DNA of 64,000 bases from Flagellimonas abyssi (GTDB taxonomy: Bacteria; Bacteroidota; Bacteroidia; Flavobacteriales; Flavobacteriaceae). Shown here in pieces: positions 8,726 to 16,835 of the stretch. A model generated the notes under the pieces. It saw only the letters and a program-made list of their open reading frames with translations, did no database searches and was not told the DNA's origin. The position numbers and the translations under genes were made by a program. The DNA is taken from positions 1 through 64,000 of the forward strand of contig NZ_JAHZSV010000026.1 in assembly GCF_019457905.1 (NCBI RefSeq). Reading direction: 5' to 3'. Position 1 is the stretch's first letter. Every line of letters starts with the position of its first letter.

Positions 8726-9544
8726 AGTCTCTTGATCGGTATTGCAAAAGAAAAAGGGATGTTGCAATTAGATGAAAGTTTGGGGAGTTTAGGTATTGAT
8801 GAGAGCAAAACACCTTTGACAGAACAGGAAAAAACAGCGACAATCAAAGATTTACTCATGGCACGTTCCGGAGTGTATCTTCAGGCAGAGGCAGAAGTGG
8901 ACTATGCCAGGGACAATCGCCCAAAACGGGAGCAATACAGACCAGGAGAGTTTTTCTTTTACAATAATTTCGATTTCAATGTTTTGGGAGCCATCCTTGA
9001 ACAAAAAACAGGGAAATCAATCGGTGAATTTATGGAAGAACATTTAACCAAACCTATGGGAATGCAAGATTTTTCTGCTTCAAATGTGGTTTATGACAGT
9101 CCCTGGCCCATACCCAACAAATCCTTATCCGATTATCCTGTCTATTGGATATATATGAGTGCAAGGGATTTGGCTAAAATAGGCACTCTGGTTGCCCAAA
9201 ACGGAAATTATGAAAACAAGCAAATTATATCTGCCGAATGGATGGATGAAAGCTTGAAGCCATATACAAAATTAGCTGACTTTAATTTGGACAAGGCTCC
9301 ATTGGACGCTTACGGATATTTGTGGTGGCTTGATACGGATGAAAACCTGATTTGGGCAGATGGCTATGGTGGGCAATATCTTTTGATAGACCCTGCAACC
9401 AAGCTCGTATTTGTGCAACGGAATTTTACGGGAAATTCATTGATGTCCTCTGGACTTTTTTTATTGGACAAGCACCGGGATGCTTCGCACAAAAATGATT
9501 TGAAACATTTGTACGAGATAACAAAAAAGTATTTGGAAAAATGA
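8432..9544 (+). CDS. Serine hydrolase, NylB/class C type
   Basis: A 370-residue protein with an N-terminal membrane anchor (LLALLFLIAAFVTYSL). Catalytic motifs are SARK (S92-K95), YNN in FFYNNFDFN and GYGGQ near residue 312 in place of KTG/HxG; the WIYMSARDLAKIG and GYLWW stretches are typical of 6-aminohexanoate-dimer hydrolase-like enzymes. It is the intact parent of the chimera at 4456. Its stop overlaps the ATG of the next gene (ATGA), so the pair is probably translationally coupled. The substrate is unknown. Confidence 0.8.
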   Translation: MKPKKILKRILLALLFLIAAFVTYSLPPRVGHSQNSYAKPLKKSNLLSISFQEELRKFAQDTATKSEVVIALKNNEIIFEKGDTKKLINLHSARKSIMSLLIGIAKEKGMLQLDESLGSLGIDESKTPLTEQEKTATIKDLLMARSGVYLQAEAEVDYARDNRPKREQYRPGEFFFYNNFDFNVLGAILEQKTGKSIGEFMEEHLTKPMGMQDFSASNVVYDSPWPIPNKSLSDYPVYWIYMSARDLAKIGTLVAQNGNYENKQIISAEWMDESLKPYTKLADFNLDKAPLDAYGYLWWLDTDENLIWADGYGGQYLLIDPATKLVFVQRNFTGNSLMSSGLFLLDKHRDASHKNDLKHLYEITKKYLEK

Positions 9545-10245
9545 AAAAACAGCTTCCAATAATCAACTTTGCTTTTCTGATTGTTTTGACCTGCTTTTAC
9601 TTTTATGACAGACAGGTCAAGAATGTGGAAACATTCAAAGAAATTCAGGCAGAAAGGTTGAGCATCATAGGACCTGATAAGAATTTATATATCTCGATTA
9701 GCAATCCTGAAAGACAAGCCTTGGCCACTACCCATGGTATTCCACATAACCCAGGCTCAAAAAGGGATTTGCCGGGAATCATATTTTTTAATCGTGTTGG
9801 GGATGAAGTAGGAGGTATCTATTATGATGGAACTGATGAAGAGAATTTTGCAGGTATCACCTTTGATCAACAAAAGAATGACCAAATAATGGCCATTATG
9901 AAAGGTGAGTACCTGGAAGGGGGCGAGTGGAAAAGGTGGTATGGAATGTTCTTTAGGGAACGGTCTGACTCCATACGGGTTGAAAAATTATATGATCAGT
10001 TTCTTGAGAGGACGAAATCAATGACAAAAAAGGAAAAAGACACTGAATATTTGAAATTCAAAAAACACCTGGACTCCGAAATTAATGTGTACAGAATGTT
10101 TCTGGGTCGTGAAGAAAACAAGCATACCGGCTTGTTTATTTATGATTCAAAAGGAAATGAACGGATAAAGATCTACGTGGATGAATTGGACCAATCGCAT
10201 TTTGAAATTATCGATGAGAACGGTTTTAAACAACCCCTTAAATAG
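9541..10245 (+). CDS. Membrane-anchored hypothetical protein
   Basis: A 234-residue protein with one N-terminal transmembrane helix (FAFLIVLTCFYFY, about residues 11-23) and an extracytoplasmic remainder that is acidic and beta-rich with pairs such as KNLYISISNPE and TGLFIYDSKGNERIKIYVDE. I do not recognise the family. The ATGA overlap with the preceding hydrolase and the 6-bp gap to the next one place it in the hydrolase operon, where it may act as a companion or inhibitor; that is only inference. Confidence 0.65.
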   Translation: MKKQLPIINFAFLIVLTCFYFYDRQVKNVETFKEIQAERLSIIGPDKNLYISISNPERQALATTHGIPHNPGSKRDLPGIIFFNRVGDEVGGIYYDGTDEENFAGITFDQQKNDQIMAIMKGEYLEGGEWKRWYGMFFRERSDSIRVEKLYDQFLERTKSMTKKEKDTEYLKFKKHLDSEINVYRMFLGREENKHTGLFIYDSKGNERIKIYVDELDQSHFEIIDENGFKQPLK

Positions 10246-10251
10246 TAACGC

Positions 10252-11715
10252 ATGAAAAAAATAGTTTTATTCCTTCTGGTCATCCTTTCAGCATGTAAGG
10301 ATAGAAAGAATGCAGAAACAATAGCCATAGGAGGGCATGGCGATTCTGTAGCACCAATTGAACATATAGAGAAAAACTTGGTCCCTGTTCATTACCTGAC
10401 CGGGAGTACATATAAAAAATCTATCCAACAAATCATGAAAGCAGATCGTATTGCAGGAGTTAGTATAGCCTTCGTTGATAATGGAAAGATTGCCTGGCAA
10501 GGGACCTATGGATATTCCCAACTTGAAGATTCCACAGCGGTTACACCACATACGGTGTTTAATGGCGCTTCGTTAAGCAAGCCTGTGACCGCTATGGCGG
10601 CCTTGCGCTTGGTCGAGTTGGGTACCCTGAACTTGAACGAAAATGTCAATAATTACCTCGAGGGTTGGAAGGTACCCGAGAATGAATTTACCGCGCAGGA
10701 GAAAGTGACCCTTAAGCGACTCATGGGGCATACCGCCGGTTTTGACCGATATGTCCAATCGTCCTTCTATCCCGATGAAGCCCTTCCCACCATTACGCAA
10801 ATGTTGACGGGAGCGTACCCCTCTGTGGATCCAGCTGTTTCCTTGATATACGTTCCTGGAGAAAAACAACTGTATTCAAATCCTGGGTATTCCGTTATGG
10901 AAAAATTAATTGAGGATGTCACCGACAAGCAATTCAATACGGTACTCACCGAATTGATATTTGAACCATGTGGCATGACCGAAAGTTCTTTTGAACAGCC
11001 AGTCCCCGATAGGTTGACCCAACAAATGGCCACAGGTTACTCCAATGATTTACAGCCCTATCCCTATAAGTTATTTCCGTATAAGGCAGCAGGAGGGATT
11101 TGGACCACCCCTACCGATTTGGCAAAGTTTTTAGCGACCGTATTGAAGGACCATCAATTGGGTTCGAACACCATTCTTTCACAGCAAATGACAGATAGCA
11201 TATTTGCCAAGTCCCCAACACGATTGGGGTTTGCCAAGATCTACCATGATGAAAGTCAAGATGTTCTCATTGAACATTGGGGAAGTAATTCTGGATTTAC
11301 CTGTTATATGGTCGCTTCCCCGAAGCATAATCAGGCTCTGGTCATTATGACCAACAGTGATAACGGGATGTCACTGATGAGTTATATCACCCGTGCCATG
11401 GCCGTGGAATATGACTGGGATTTTTTTCAACCTGTGGCATATGACCCCATAACATTGGATGCCTCTAGCTTGACGCGTTTTACGGGAACGTTTACAGGTG
11501 GGAATGAAGTTTTGGAATTTAGGGTGACCGCAGGAGAACTTCATTTGATTGCACCAATGGGCACTTCGCTAAAACTGGTTCCTGTGGCGGAAAACAGCTT
11601 CATTGATGCCAATGATCAAATACGTTATGACTTCTTGGACAATACGGATGGAGAGGTAGGTTTTGTGCGCATGACAAAAGCAGATGGCTACAATAATGAT
11701 TATATCAAACAATGA
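10252..11715 (+). CDS. Serine hydrolase lipoprotein (beta-lactamase/PBP4* type)
   Basis: A 487-residue lipoprotein (signal ends VILSAC). Catalytic residues are S107-L-S-K110 (ASLSKPVT), YSN in LYSNPGYSVM and HWG in IEHWGSNSGF, so all three boxes of the class C/PBP4* fold are intact. A C-terminal extension of about 95 residues after the catalytic domain forms the small beta barrel often seen in these enzymes. It overlaps the next hydrolase gene by 4 bp (ATGA), so genes from 8432 to 12812 read as one operon. Confidence 0.85.
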   Translation: MKKIVLFLLVILSACKDRKNAETIAIGGHGDSVAPIEHIEKNLVPVHYLTGSTYKKSIQQIMKADRIAGVSIAFVDNGKIAWQGTYGYSQLEDSTAVTPHTVFNGASLSKPVTAMAALRLVELGTLNLNENVNNYLEGWKVPENEFTAQEKVTLKRLMGHTAGFDRYVQSSFYPDEALPTITQMLTGAYPSVDPAVSLIYVPGEKQLYSNPGYSVMEKLIEDVTDKQFNTVLTELIFEPCGMTESSFEQPVPDRLTQQMATGYSNDLQPYPYKLFPYKAAGGIWTTPTDLAKFLATVLKDHQLGSNTILSQQMTDSIFAKSPTRLGFAKIYHDESQDVLIEHWGSNSGFTCYMVASPKHNQALVIMTNSDNGMSLMSYITRAMAVEYDWDFFQPVAYDPITLDASSLTRFTGTFTGGNEVLEFRVTAGELHLIAPMGTSLKLVPVAENSFIDANDQIRYDFLDNTDGEVGFVRMTKADGYNNDYIKQ

Positions 11716-12812
11716 GCAGATTGCAAAAGAAGTTCTTGATTTTTGTACTGGTGTTGGGTGTTTCCTTTGTTTATGGGCAAGTGAATCGGAATGAAATACC
11801 AACCATCAAAGGCAATCGGATATTGCGATCGGATGTCGACGAATTTATACGGCATCAAATGGACTCACTACAGGTGGCGGGCCTTTCCATAGCAATCGTC
11901 CGTAACAATACCATTGTTTATGAAAGAGCGTTTGGTTTTAAAAACATTGTCACCCAAGACGAGTGTACACCCAATACACTCTTTGAGGCATGCTCACTTT
12001 CGAAACCAGTATTTGCCTACTTTGTGATGTTGCAGGTCAAGAAAGGGTTGCTGGATCTGGATAGACCGCTCTACCACTATTTGCCAAACGAGGATTTGGC
12101 AGATGATGTCCGTTATAAACGGATAACGGCCCGAATGGTTTTGTGCCATACTTCCGGTTTGCCCAATTGGAGGGAAAATACCGGTGGGAAATTGAAACTT
12201 TTGTTTGATCCAGGATCCAAGTTCGGATACTCCGGGGAAGCTTACCAGTACTTGAAGGATGTACTCAAAAGAGTGTTGAATGTGGATGAGGTTGGCCTGG
12301 ATGACCTGTTCCAGGAAGCGGTTGTTCAACCATTGGAACTGGAAATGATGCGTTTTACATGGCAAGATGTATTTGCGTCAAAAAAAGCCTATGGACATCG
12401 GGATGGGATTCCGACACAGAATGGCCCCAAAGCATTACGGAAGGGGGAAAATACCTTTGGCGCAGCCTACAGCTTGCATACCACAGCTACCGATTATGCC
12501 AAATTTTTGATTCATTTGATGGATAGGGACAAGTATAATGATGAATTTGTACAACAGTGGTTGTCCCTGCAAATGGATATGCCGAATGAAGAAGGCGAGA
12601 TGCATCGAAGCTTGATTTTTCCAGTGAAACAGGTGGGGGAGACCATACGTTATTATCACTCTGGAAACAATGGTGATTTTAGGGCGTATTGTCATTTTTA
12701 TAGGAGCAAGGGATACGGTCTGGTCATGTTCAGTAACAGTGATGTATTTTTTTCCTCTGGATGTGCCCAACGCATCATCGAGTTTTTGAACGATAAATGG
12801 TTTTATATGTGA
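11712..12812 (+). CDS. Serine hydrolase, secreted
   Basis: A 366-residue protein with a cleavable signal (FVLVLGVSFVYGQ). Motifs: SLSK (S95-K98), YSG in FGYSGEAYQYLK, and HSG in YHSGNNGDFRAY. It closely resembles the gene at 13096 (SLSKPIF, YSGEAYQYL, HTGNNHDFQAY), so the two are paralogues from an older duplication. Last gene of the 8432-12812 operon. Confidence 0.85.
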   Translation: MSRLQKKFLIFVLVLGVSFVYGQVNRNEIPTIKGNRILRSDVDEFIRHQMDSLQVAGLSIAIVRNNTIVYERAFGFKNIVTQDECTPNTLFEACSLSKPVFAYFVMLQVKKGLLDLDRPLYHYLPNEDLADDVRYKRITARMVLCHTSGLPNWRENTGGKLKLLFDPGSKFGYSGEAYQYLKDVLKRVLNVDEVGLDDLFQEAVVQPLELEMMRFTWQDVFASKKAYGHRDGIPTQNGPKALRKGENTFGAAYSLHTTATDYAKFLIHLMDRDKYNDEFVQQWLSLQMDMPNEEGEMHRSLIFPVKQVGETIRYYHSGNNGDFRAYCHFYRSKGYGLVMFSNSDVFFSSGCAQRIIEFLNDKWFYM

Positions 12813-13095
12813 TGGACGGGTGATTTGAAGCCGCCGTATCCTTGCCCCCTTGTCCAAAATGTTTGTCATCTTAATCGCGTGTTTTAGGGGGCAAAATATC
12901 GTTTATGGTTTGAAGTATCTCCATATCATCCCCCCCTTTTTGTAATGCCATTAAAGGATCAAACATAGGAGGGAGAAGGATTGCTCCAAAATATCCTCTT
13001 TTTTTAAGGGATTTGTAACCATTTCAAAAGTCGTCTTGTCCTATGGATGTGAATTCACCAAAAAAGACGAATTATCAATTTAAAATCACATAGAA

Positions 13096-14214
13096 ATGAT
13101 TACTGTTACATTAAAACGATTTTACCTTTTCCTATTTACACTGACCTCTTTTTCAGGTGTAAACGGATATGCCCAACAGAAAACCATCCATACCATGTAT
13201 GGAAAAAGTGTTGCGCCCGCTGAACTTACCGAGGGCATCAAAAAGATTATGGAACAACATGATGTCCCTGGTCTATCCATTGCCGTGATCAATGACAATG
13301 CATTGGTCTATCACAATGCCTTGGGGGTCTCCAATATCGAGACCAAAGAGCCTGTGGACGGCCAAAGTATCTTTGAGGGTGCTTCCCTGTCCAAACCCAT
13401 ATTTGCCTATTTTGCCTTGAAAATGGTGGAGGAAGGAAAATTGGACCTCGACCGTCCACTTTACGAGTATTTACCACATCCTGGTTTTGCAGATGAATCC
13501 CAAGAGGATGCCAAGTTGATTACGGCACGGATGGTGTTGGCCCATCAAACGGGGATGCCCAATCATGCCCATGGTAAAAAGATAACGTTGGCCTTTAAGC
13601 CAGGGACTGGATTTGAGTATTCCGGGGAGGCTTATCAGTATTTGGCCGCAGTACTTGGTATGCAAAATAAAGTGGGCTGGAAGGAAGGTCTGAACGATTT
13701 GTTTCAAAAAAAGGTAACTAAGCCTTTGGGTATGTCCCATTCAACCTTTGTTTGGGATGAATATATAGCTGAGCATAAGGTATATGGACATGATGAAGAG
13801 GATGGAACGCCCAAACATAGGGTGCCGTCAGAAGGTTATTGGGAAGATGGTGTGTTTAGTGCCTATTCCAGTCTGCACAGTGAGGCCAAGGAGTATGCCC
13901 GGTTTGTCATCGCCATGTTGAAAGAAGAGGGCCTCAAAAAGGGGACATTTAAAGAGATGCTTAAAGAGCATGCCCATTTTGATGAAGATAACCCCTTGCG
14001 CAAGGAGGTCGGTCAGACCGGATGGGGTCTTGGATTTGCCCAAAAGCGTACCTCGGACATGACCATGCACCTGCACACGGGGAACAACCATGATTTTCAG
14101 GCCTATGTCATGTTCGTTCCGGAAAAGAAATATGGATTGGTGGTGTTTACCAACAGTGCCAAGATGATTGAAGTGGTGAAAGGTCTATCACAAATTTTGG
14201 GCCCACAATTCTAA
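13096..14214 (+). CDS. Serine hydrolase, secreted
   Basis: A 372-residue paralogue of the preceding gene. Signal peptide ends around SGVNGYAQQ; SLSK (S97-K100), YSG (FEYSGEAYQYL) and HTG (HLHTGNNHDFQAY) are all present. It is preceded by 283 bp without a gene, in which I see no clear promoter, and followed by a small membrane protein and a broken sigma factor. Confidence 0.85.
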   Translation: MITVTLKRFYLFLFTLTSFSGVNGYAQQKTIHTMYGKSVAPAELTEGIKKIMEQHDVPGLSIAVINDNALVYHNALGVSNIETKEPVDGQSIFEGASLSKPIFAYFALKMVEEGKLDLDRPLYEYLPHPGFADESQEDAKLITARMVLAHQTGMPNHAHGKKITLAFKPGTGFEYSGEAYQYLAAVLGMQNKVGWKEGLNDLFQKKVTKPLGMSHSTFVWDEYIAEHKVYGHDEEDGTPKHRVPSEGYWEDGVFSAYSSLHSEAKEYARFVIAMLKEEGLKKGTFKEMLKEHAHFDEDNPLRKEVGQTGWGLGFAQKRTSDMTMHLHTGNNHDFQAYVMFVPEKKYGLVVFTNSAKMIEVVKGLSQILGPQF

Positions 14215-14286
14215 AAAGGATACCTTGAATGGAAATTAAGTGTCTTTTGGGAGCTGAATAAAAACTAATTGATAAAATTAAATAGT

Positions 14287-14622
14287 ATGGAAAATTTTCA
14301 AGATGCCATAGGGGCGGTAGTCCTGATGTCGGGATTGGTAGTGGTTACTTATATCATTGCACGATATACCTATCTGGTCAAAAAGGCCATGATCGAAAAC
14401 GGGCTTGCTTCGCCCGAGAAATCGAAGCGAATCATGTTCATTGATTTTGGATGCATATTGGGGGGCATTGGCCTTGGCCTGATGGTTTCCTCCGTTTTTA
14501 GTGCCATGGAAATGGATGAGAATACCACCGACCTTTTGGTGTGGGGAACCATTTTGATATTCGGTGCCGTAGGCATGGTCCTGGCCCATTTTTTAAGGAA
14601 CAAATTTGGAGGTCAGGGATAA
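14287..14622 (+). CDS. Small membrane protein, DUF6249-like
   Basis: A 111-residue protein with three hydrophobic segments and a cytosolic loop RYTYLVKKAMIENGLASPEKSKR, the layout of DUF6249-type proteins that often sit beside an ECF sigma factor in Flavobacteria. The ATG at 14287 is preferred over the upstream TTG at 14269. It overlaps the sigma factor start by 17 bp, so the three genes 14287-15546 form a unit. Function unknown. Confidence 0.6.
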   Translation: MENFQDAIGAVVLMSGLVVVTYIIARYTYLVKKAMIENGLASPEKSKRIMFIDFGCILGGIGLGLMVSSVFSAMEMDENTTDLLVWGTILIFGAVGMVLAHFLRNKFGGQG

Positions 14623-15183
14623 CGATATCGATGCTAAATTGATCGATAGGGTCAAAGAAGGCGATGATGGGGCTTTTGTCCAGCTAGTAGACAAATACAA
14701 AGACCTTTCCCTTTCTTTGGCCCATTCCATCGTGAAGGACCGGGACAAGGCAGAGGATGTACTGCAGGATGCCTTTATCAAGGTATATAAAAAGGCAGGC
14801 AGTTTTAAGCAGCAATCCGCTTTTTCCAGTTGGTTGTACCGCATCGTTGTCAATACGGCCTATAATCCCTTTAAAAGGAAAAGAAATATCTGGAATTGGA
14901 TGATTCCACCATCGTGTTGAACCGCATAGAGGAAAATGCCGATCCGGGCATGATTCAAGAGGGAGATCAGAAAAAATATATTATGATGGCCCTGGAACGG
15001 TTACGACCGGACGAGGCTTTGATGCTCAGGCTCCATTACCTTTGTGGATATACGGTATCAGAGATTCAAGAAATTACCGGGTTTGGCAACTCCAAGATCA
15101 AGGTGGACCTGTATAGGGGCAGAGGCCATATGAAAGAGGCCCTTATGGATTTATTGGGGGATCGAGTAAGCGATCTTTTGTAA
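14606..15183 (+). pseudogene. ECF-type sigma-70 factor, frameshifted
   Basis: TTG start. Region 2 is in the first frame (KDRDKAEDVLQDAFIKVYKKAGSF) and ends at 14920; region 4 continues in the -1 frame from before 14896 (ALMLRLHYLCGYTVSEIQEITGFGNSKIKVDLYRGR). Adding one A to the run AAAAGGAAAAGAAA near 14876-14890 restores a continuous protein through KRKKKYLELDD, which is what the family predicts. The zero-frame codons there do not form a canonical -1 slippery heptamer, so a one-base deletion, phase variation or a homopolymer sequencing error is likelier than programmed frameshifting. Confidence 0.75.
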
Positions 15184-15204
15184 TGGATAATAAAAACAAA
15201 TACA

Positions 15205-15546
15205 ATGGAAGACAAAGCGTTCAAAAAAATAATGGTACAGAGCAAAATGGAAACCTCTGAGGGGTTCACGGATGACCTGATGAAAAAGCTGGCATCAAGA
15301 AAAGCGGAACGTCCCGCATTGATACAAATAGCGCTTCGACCAGCGATTTGGGGTTTGGTGGTTATTGGCTTGGCCGTGTTGGCCATTCTTTTTCTAGTGC
15401 CCACGAACTCTTTTGCCATTCTCAATACGGTCCATATAGGGAAGATGCCCCTCGTGGTTGGACTGATATTCTTGTTTCTGGCCGGTATCAACCATATACT
15501 TCGTCTTACATATAATGTGGAATCCTACAATCAATTCGCCAAATAA
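15205..15546 (+). CDS. Two-helix membrane protein, possible anti-sigma partner
   Basis: A 113-residue protein: a charged N-terminal cytosolic part (about 45 residues, METSEGFTDDLMKKL), then two transmembrane helices (IWGLVVIGLAVLAILFLV and MPLVVGLIFLFLAG). It starts 21 bp after the broken sigma factor gene. Position and layout fit the small membrane partners that hold ECF sigma factors; no zinc-finger anti-sigma motif is visible, so this is inference. Confidence 0.5.
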   Translation: MEDKAFKKIMVQSKMETSEGFTDDLMKKLASRKAERPALIQIALRPAIWGLVVIGLAVLAILFLVPTNSFAILNTVHIGKMPLVVGLIFLFLAGINHILRLTYNVESYNQFAK

Positions 15547-15552
15547 TAATAT

Positions 15553-16314
15553 ATGGATTATCAGCGTATCTTGCCCTGTAGGGAGTTAAAGGATTATATC
15601 AGTTATTTCTGGGTGGGGACTTGGGATGTAAACCTACCGGCAAACGAAATGTACTATGTGGTTGCCAACAGTCTTGTCGAAATTTCATTTGCCTTTGAAG
15701 GAAATCAACGGGAGGACGACCTTTTGTTCACGGTCGTGCAGGGTCAGACCCATCGGCCACAACAGTTCAAAGTGGATGGTTTTTACCATGTGATAGGCGT
15801 CTGCTTGCATTCCTTTGCCATCCCCAGGCTTTTTAATATTTCGGCTACGGAATTGTATCTGGGGTTTCTGACCTTGGAAACCTTCTTGGGACAGGCAGGT
15901 AGGGAGCTTACAGAGAAGATGGCTTTGGCCGCTACTACCGCGAAGCGTATTGCCATTTTGACCGATTTTTTCAAGTCATTGGTAAGGAAACGACAGAGGG
16001 AGGATCAATTGATTACCCAAGCCGTACGGGTTATTAAAGATGAGGGAGGATCTACACGGATCAATGAATTGGCTCAAGAGTTCTGTCTGTCGGAAAAACA
16101 ATTTAAAAGACGATTTAAGGCCAGTACGGGCTTCAATCCCAAACTGTTTAACCGGGTCGTTCGTTTTGAGTCCGTGATCAAGACCAATCCAGACTGGAAC
16201 AATCTCACCGAAGCGGCTCACAACAATGGGTATTTTGATCAATCACATTTGAACCATGACTTCAAAACATTTACAGGGTTTAGCCCAACGGATTTTTATA
16301 AGCTGAGTACATAA
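15553..16314 (+). CDS. AraC family transcriptional regulator
   Basis: A 253-residue regulator. Residues about 1-110 match the DUF6597-type sensor half (ELKDYISYFWVGTWD). The C-terminal AraC domain carries both HTH motifs: INELAQEFCLSEKQFKRRFKASTG and LTEAAHNNGYFDQSHLNHDFKTFTGFSPTDF. It starts 6 bp after the small membrane gene. Regulatory site 2 lies 66 bp downstream, so this gene is a candidate regulator of its surroundings, though the motif geometry fits an OmpR/PhoB-type protein better. Confidence 0.85.
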   Translation: MDYQRILPCRELKDYISYFWVGTWDVNLPANEMYYVVANSLVEISFAFEGNQREDDLLFTVVQGQTHRPQQFKVDGFYHVIGVCLHSFAIPRLFNISATELYLGFLTLETFLGQAGRELTEKMALAATTAKRIAILTDFFKSLVRKRQREDQLITQAVRVIKDEGGSTRINELAQEFCLSEKQFKRRFKASTGFNPKLFNRVVRFESVIKTNPDWNNLTEAAHNNGYFDQSHLNHDFKTFTGFSPTDFYKLST

Positions 16315-16379
16315 TTTGGTCAATTTTTTGGAGAGCCCGTGGCGTTTGAAAATTTACTTAAAAAAGTCTTTTGTTCATT

Positions 16380-16445
16380 GCTAACGGTATGTTAACGATT
16401 CTATCAGTATGTTATTTTCTATATTTCTTGATCAAGGTATTTTTG
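16380..16445 (+). promoter_or_regulatory. Direct-repeat box plus -7 element, site 2
   Basis: GCTAACGGTATGTTAACG (16380-16397) followed, after exactly 40 nt, by TATTTTTG (16438-16445). It lies in the 350 bp between the AraC gene and the DUF418 remnant; the rest of that gap (16450-16665) has an open frame but no recognisable protein. The promoter would read into the DUF418 remnant and the amidohydrolase operon. Confidence 0.65.
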
Positions 16446-16665
16446 GTTTTAACCATTGGAAGCGATACAAAAGGGTTATAGGGGTTGGTGTTGCTTGTTT
16501 TGTTGAATTCCTATGAAGAGATGGGGAATGAAACAAAGATGATCTTAAAATGTCCCTTTTTTACAAGCCTGGTATATACTACCCTCTATAGTTTTGTTAC
16601 CGGTTTTGATACTGCATTTGTCGTTGTTTACGGCGGTGCCGGGTGCATTGCATCAACATTAACTA

Positions 16666-16835
16666 TGAACAGAACGATTGCTCCCACATCGACTATGAAC
16701 AGGATATCTTCCTTGGATTTTCTGTGGGGGATCGCCATTTTGGACATTCTGCTCATCAATATCGAATCTTTTGCTTATCCCAATCCATTGGAGAAGTTAT
16801 GGAGAACGTTGACCTATAAAGCAAATAAGGAATAA
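16666..16835 (+). pseudogene. DUF418 membrane protein with internal deletion
   Basis: A 56-residue frame. The first part, SSLDFLWGIAILDILLINIES, is the conserved N-terminus of DUF418 proteins (LDxLRGxALLGILLVNI). The last part, PLEKLWRTLTYKANKE, is the conserved DUF418 C-terminus (GPxEWLWRxLTY). The hundreds of residues that belong between them are gone, and the frame is kept across the joint. It is therefore a remnant of a polytopic membrane protein. Its stop overlaps the ATG of the amidohydrolase (TAATG). Confidence 0.7.

Noticed and set aside
14870..14920. Programmed -1 frameshifting in the sigma factor gene
   Set aside because: The zero-frame codons do not form an X_XXY_YYZ heptamer at the overlap, unlike the canonical A_AAA_AAG in the IS3 transposase.
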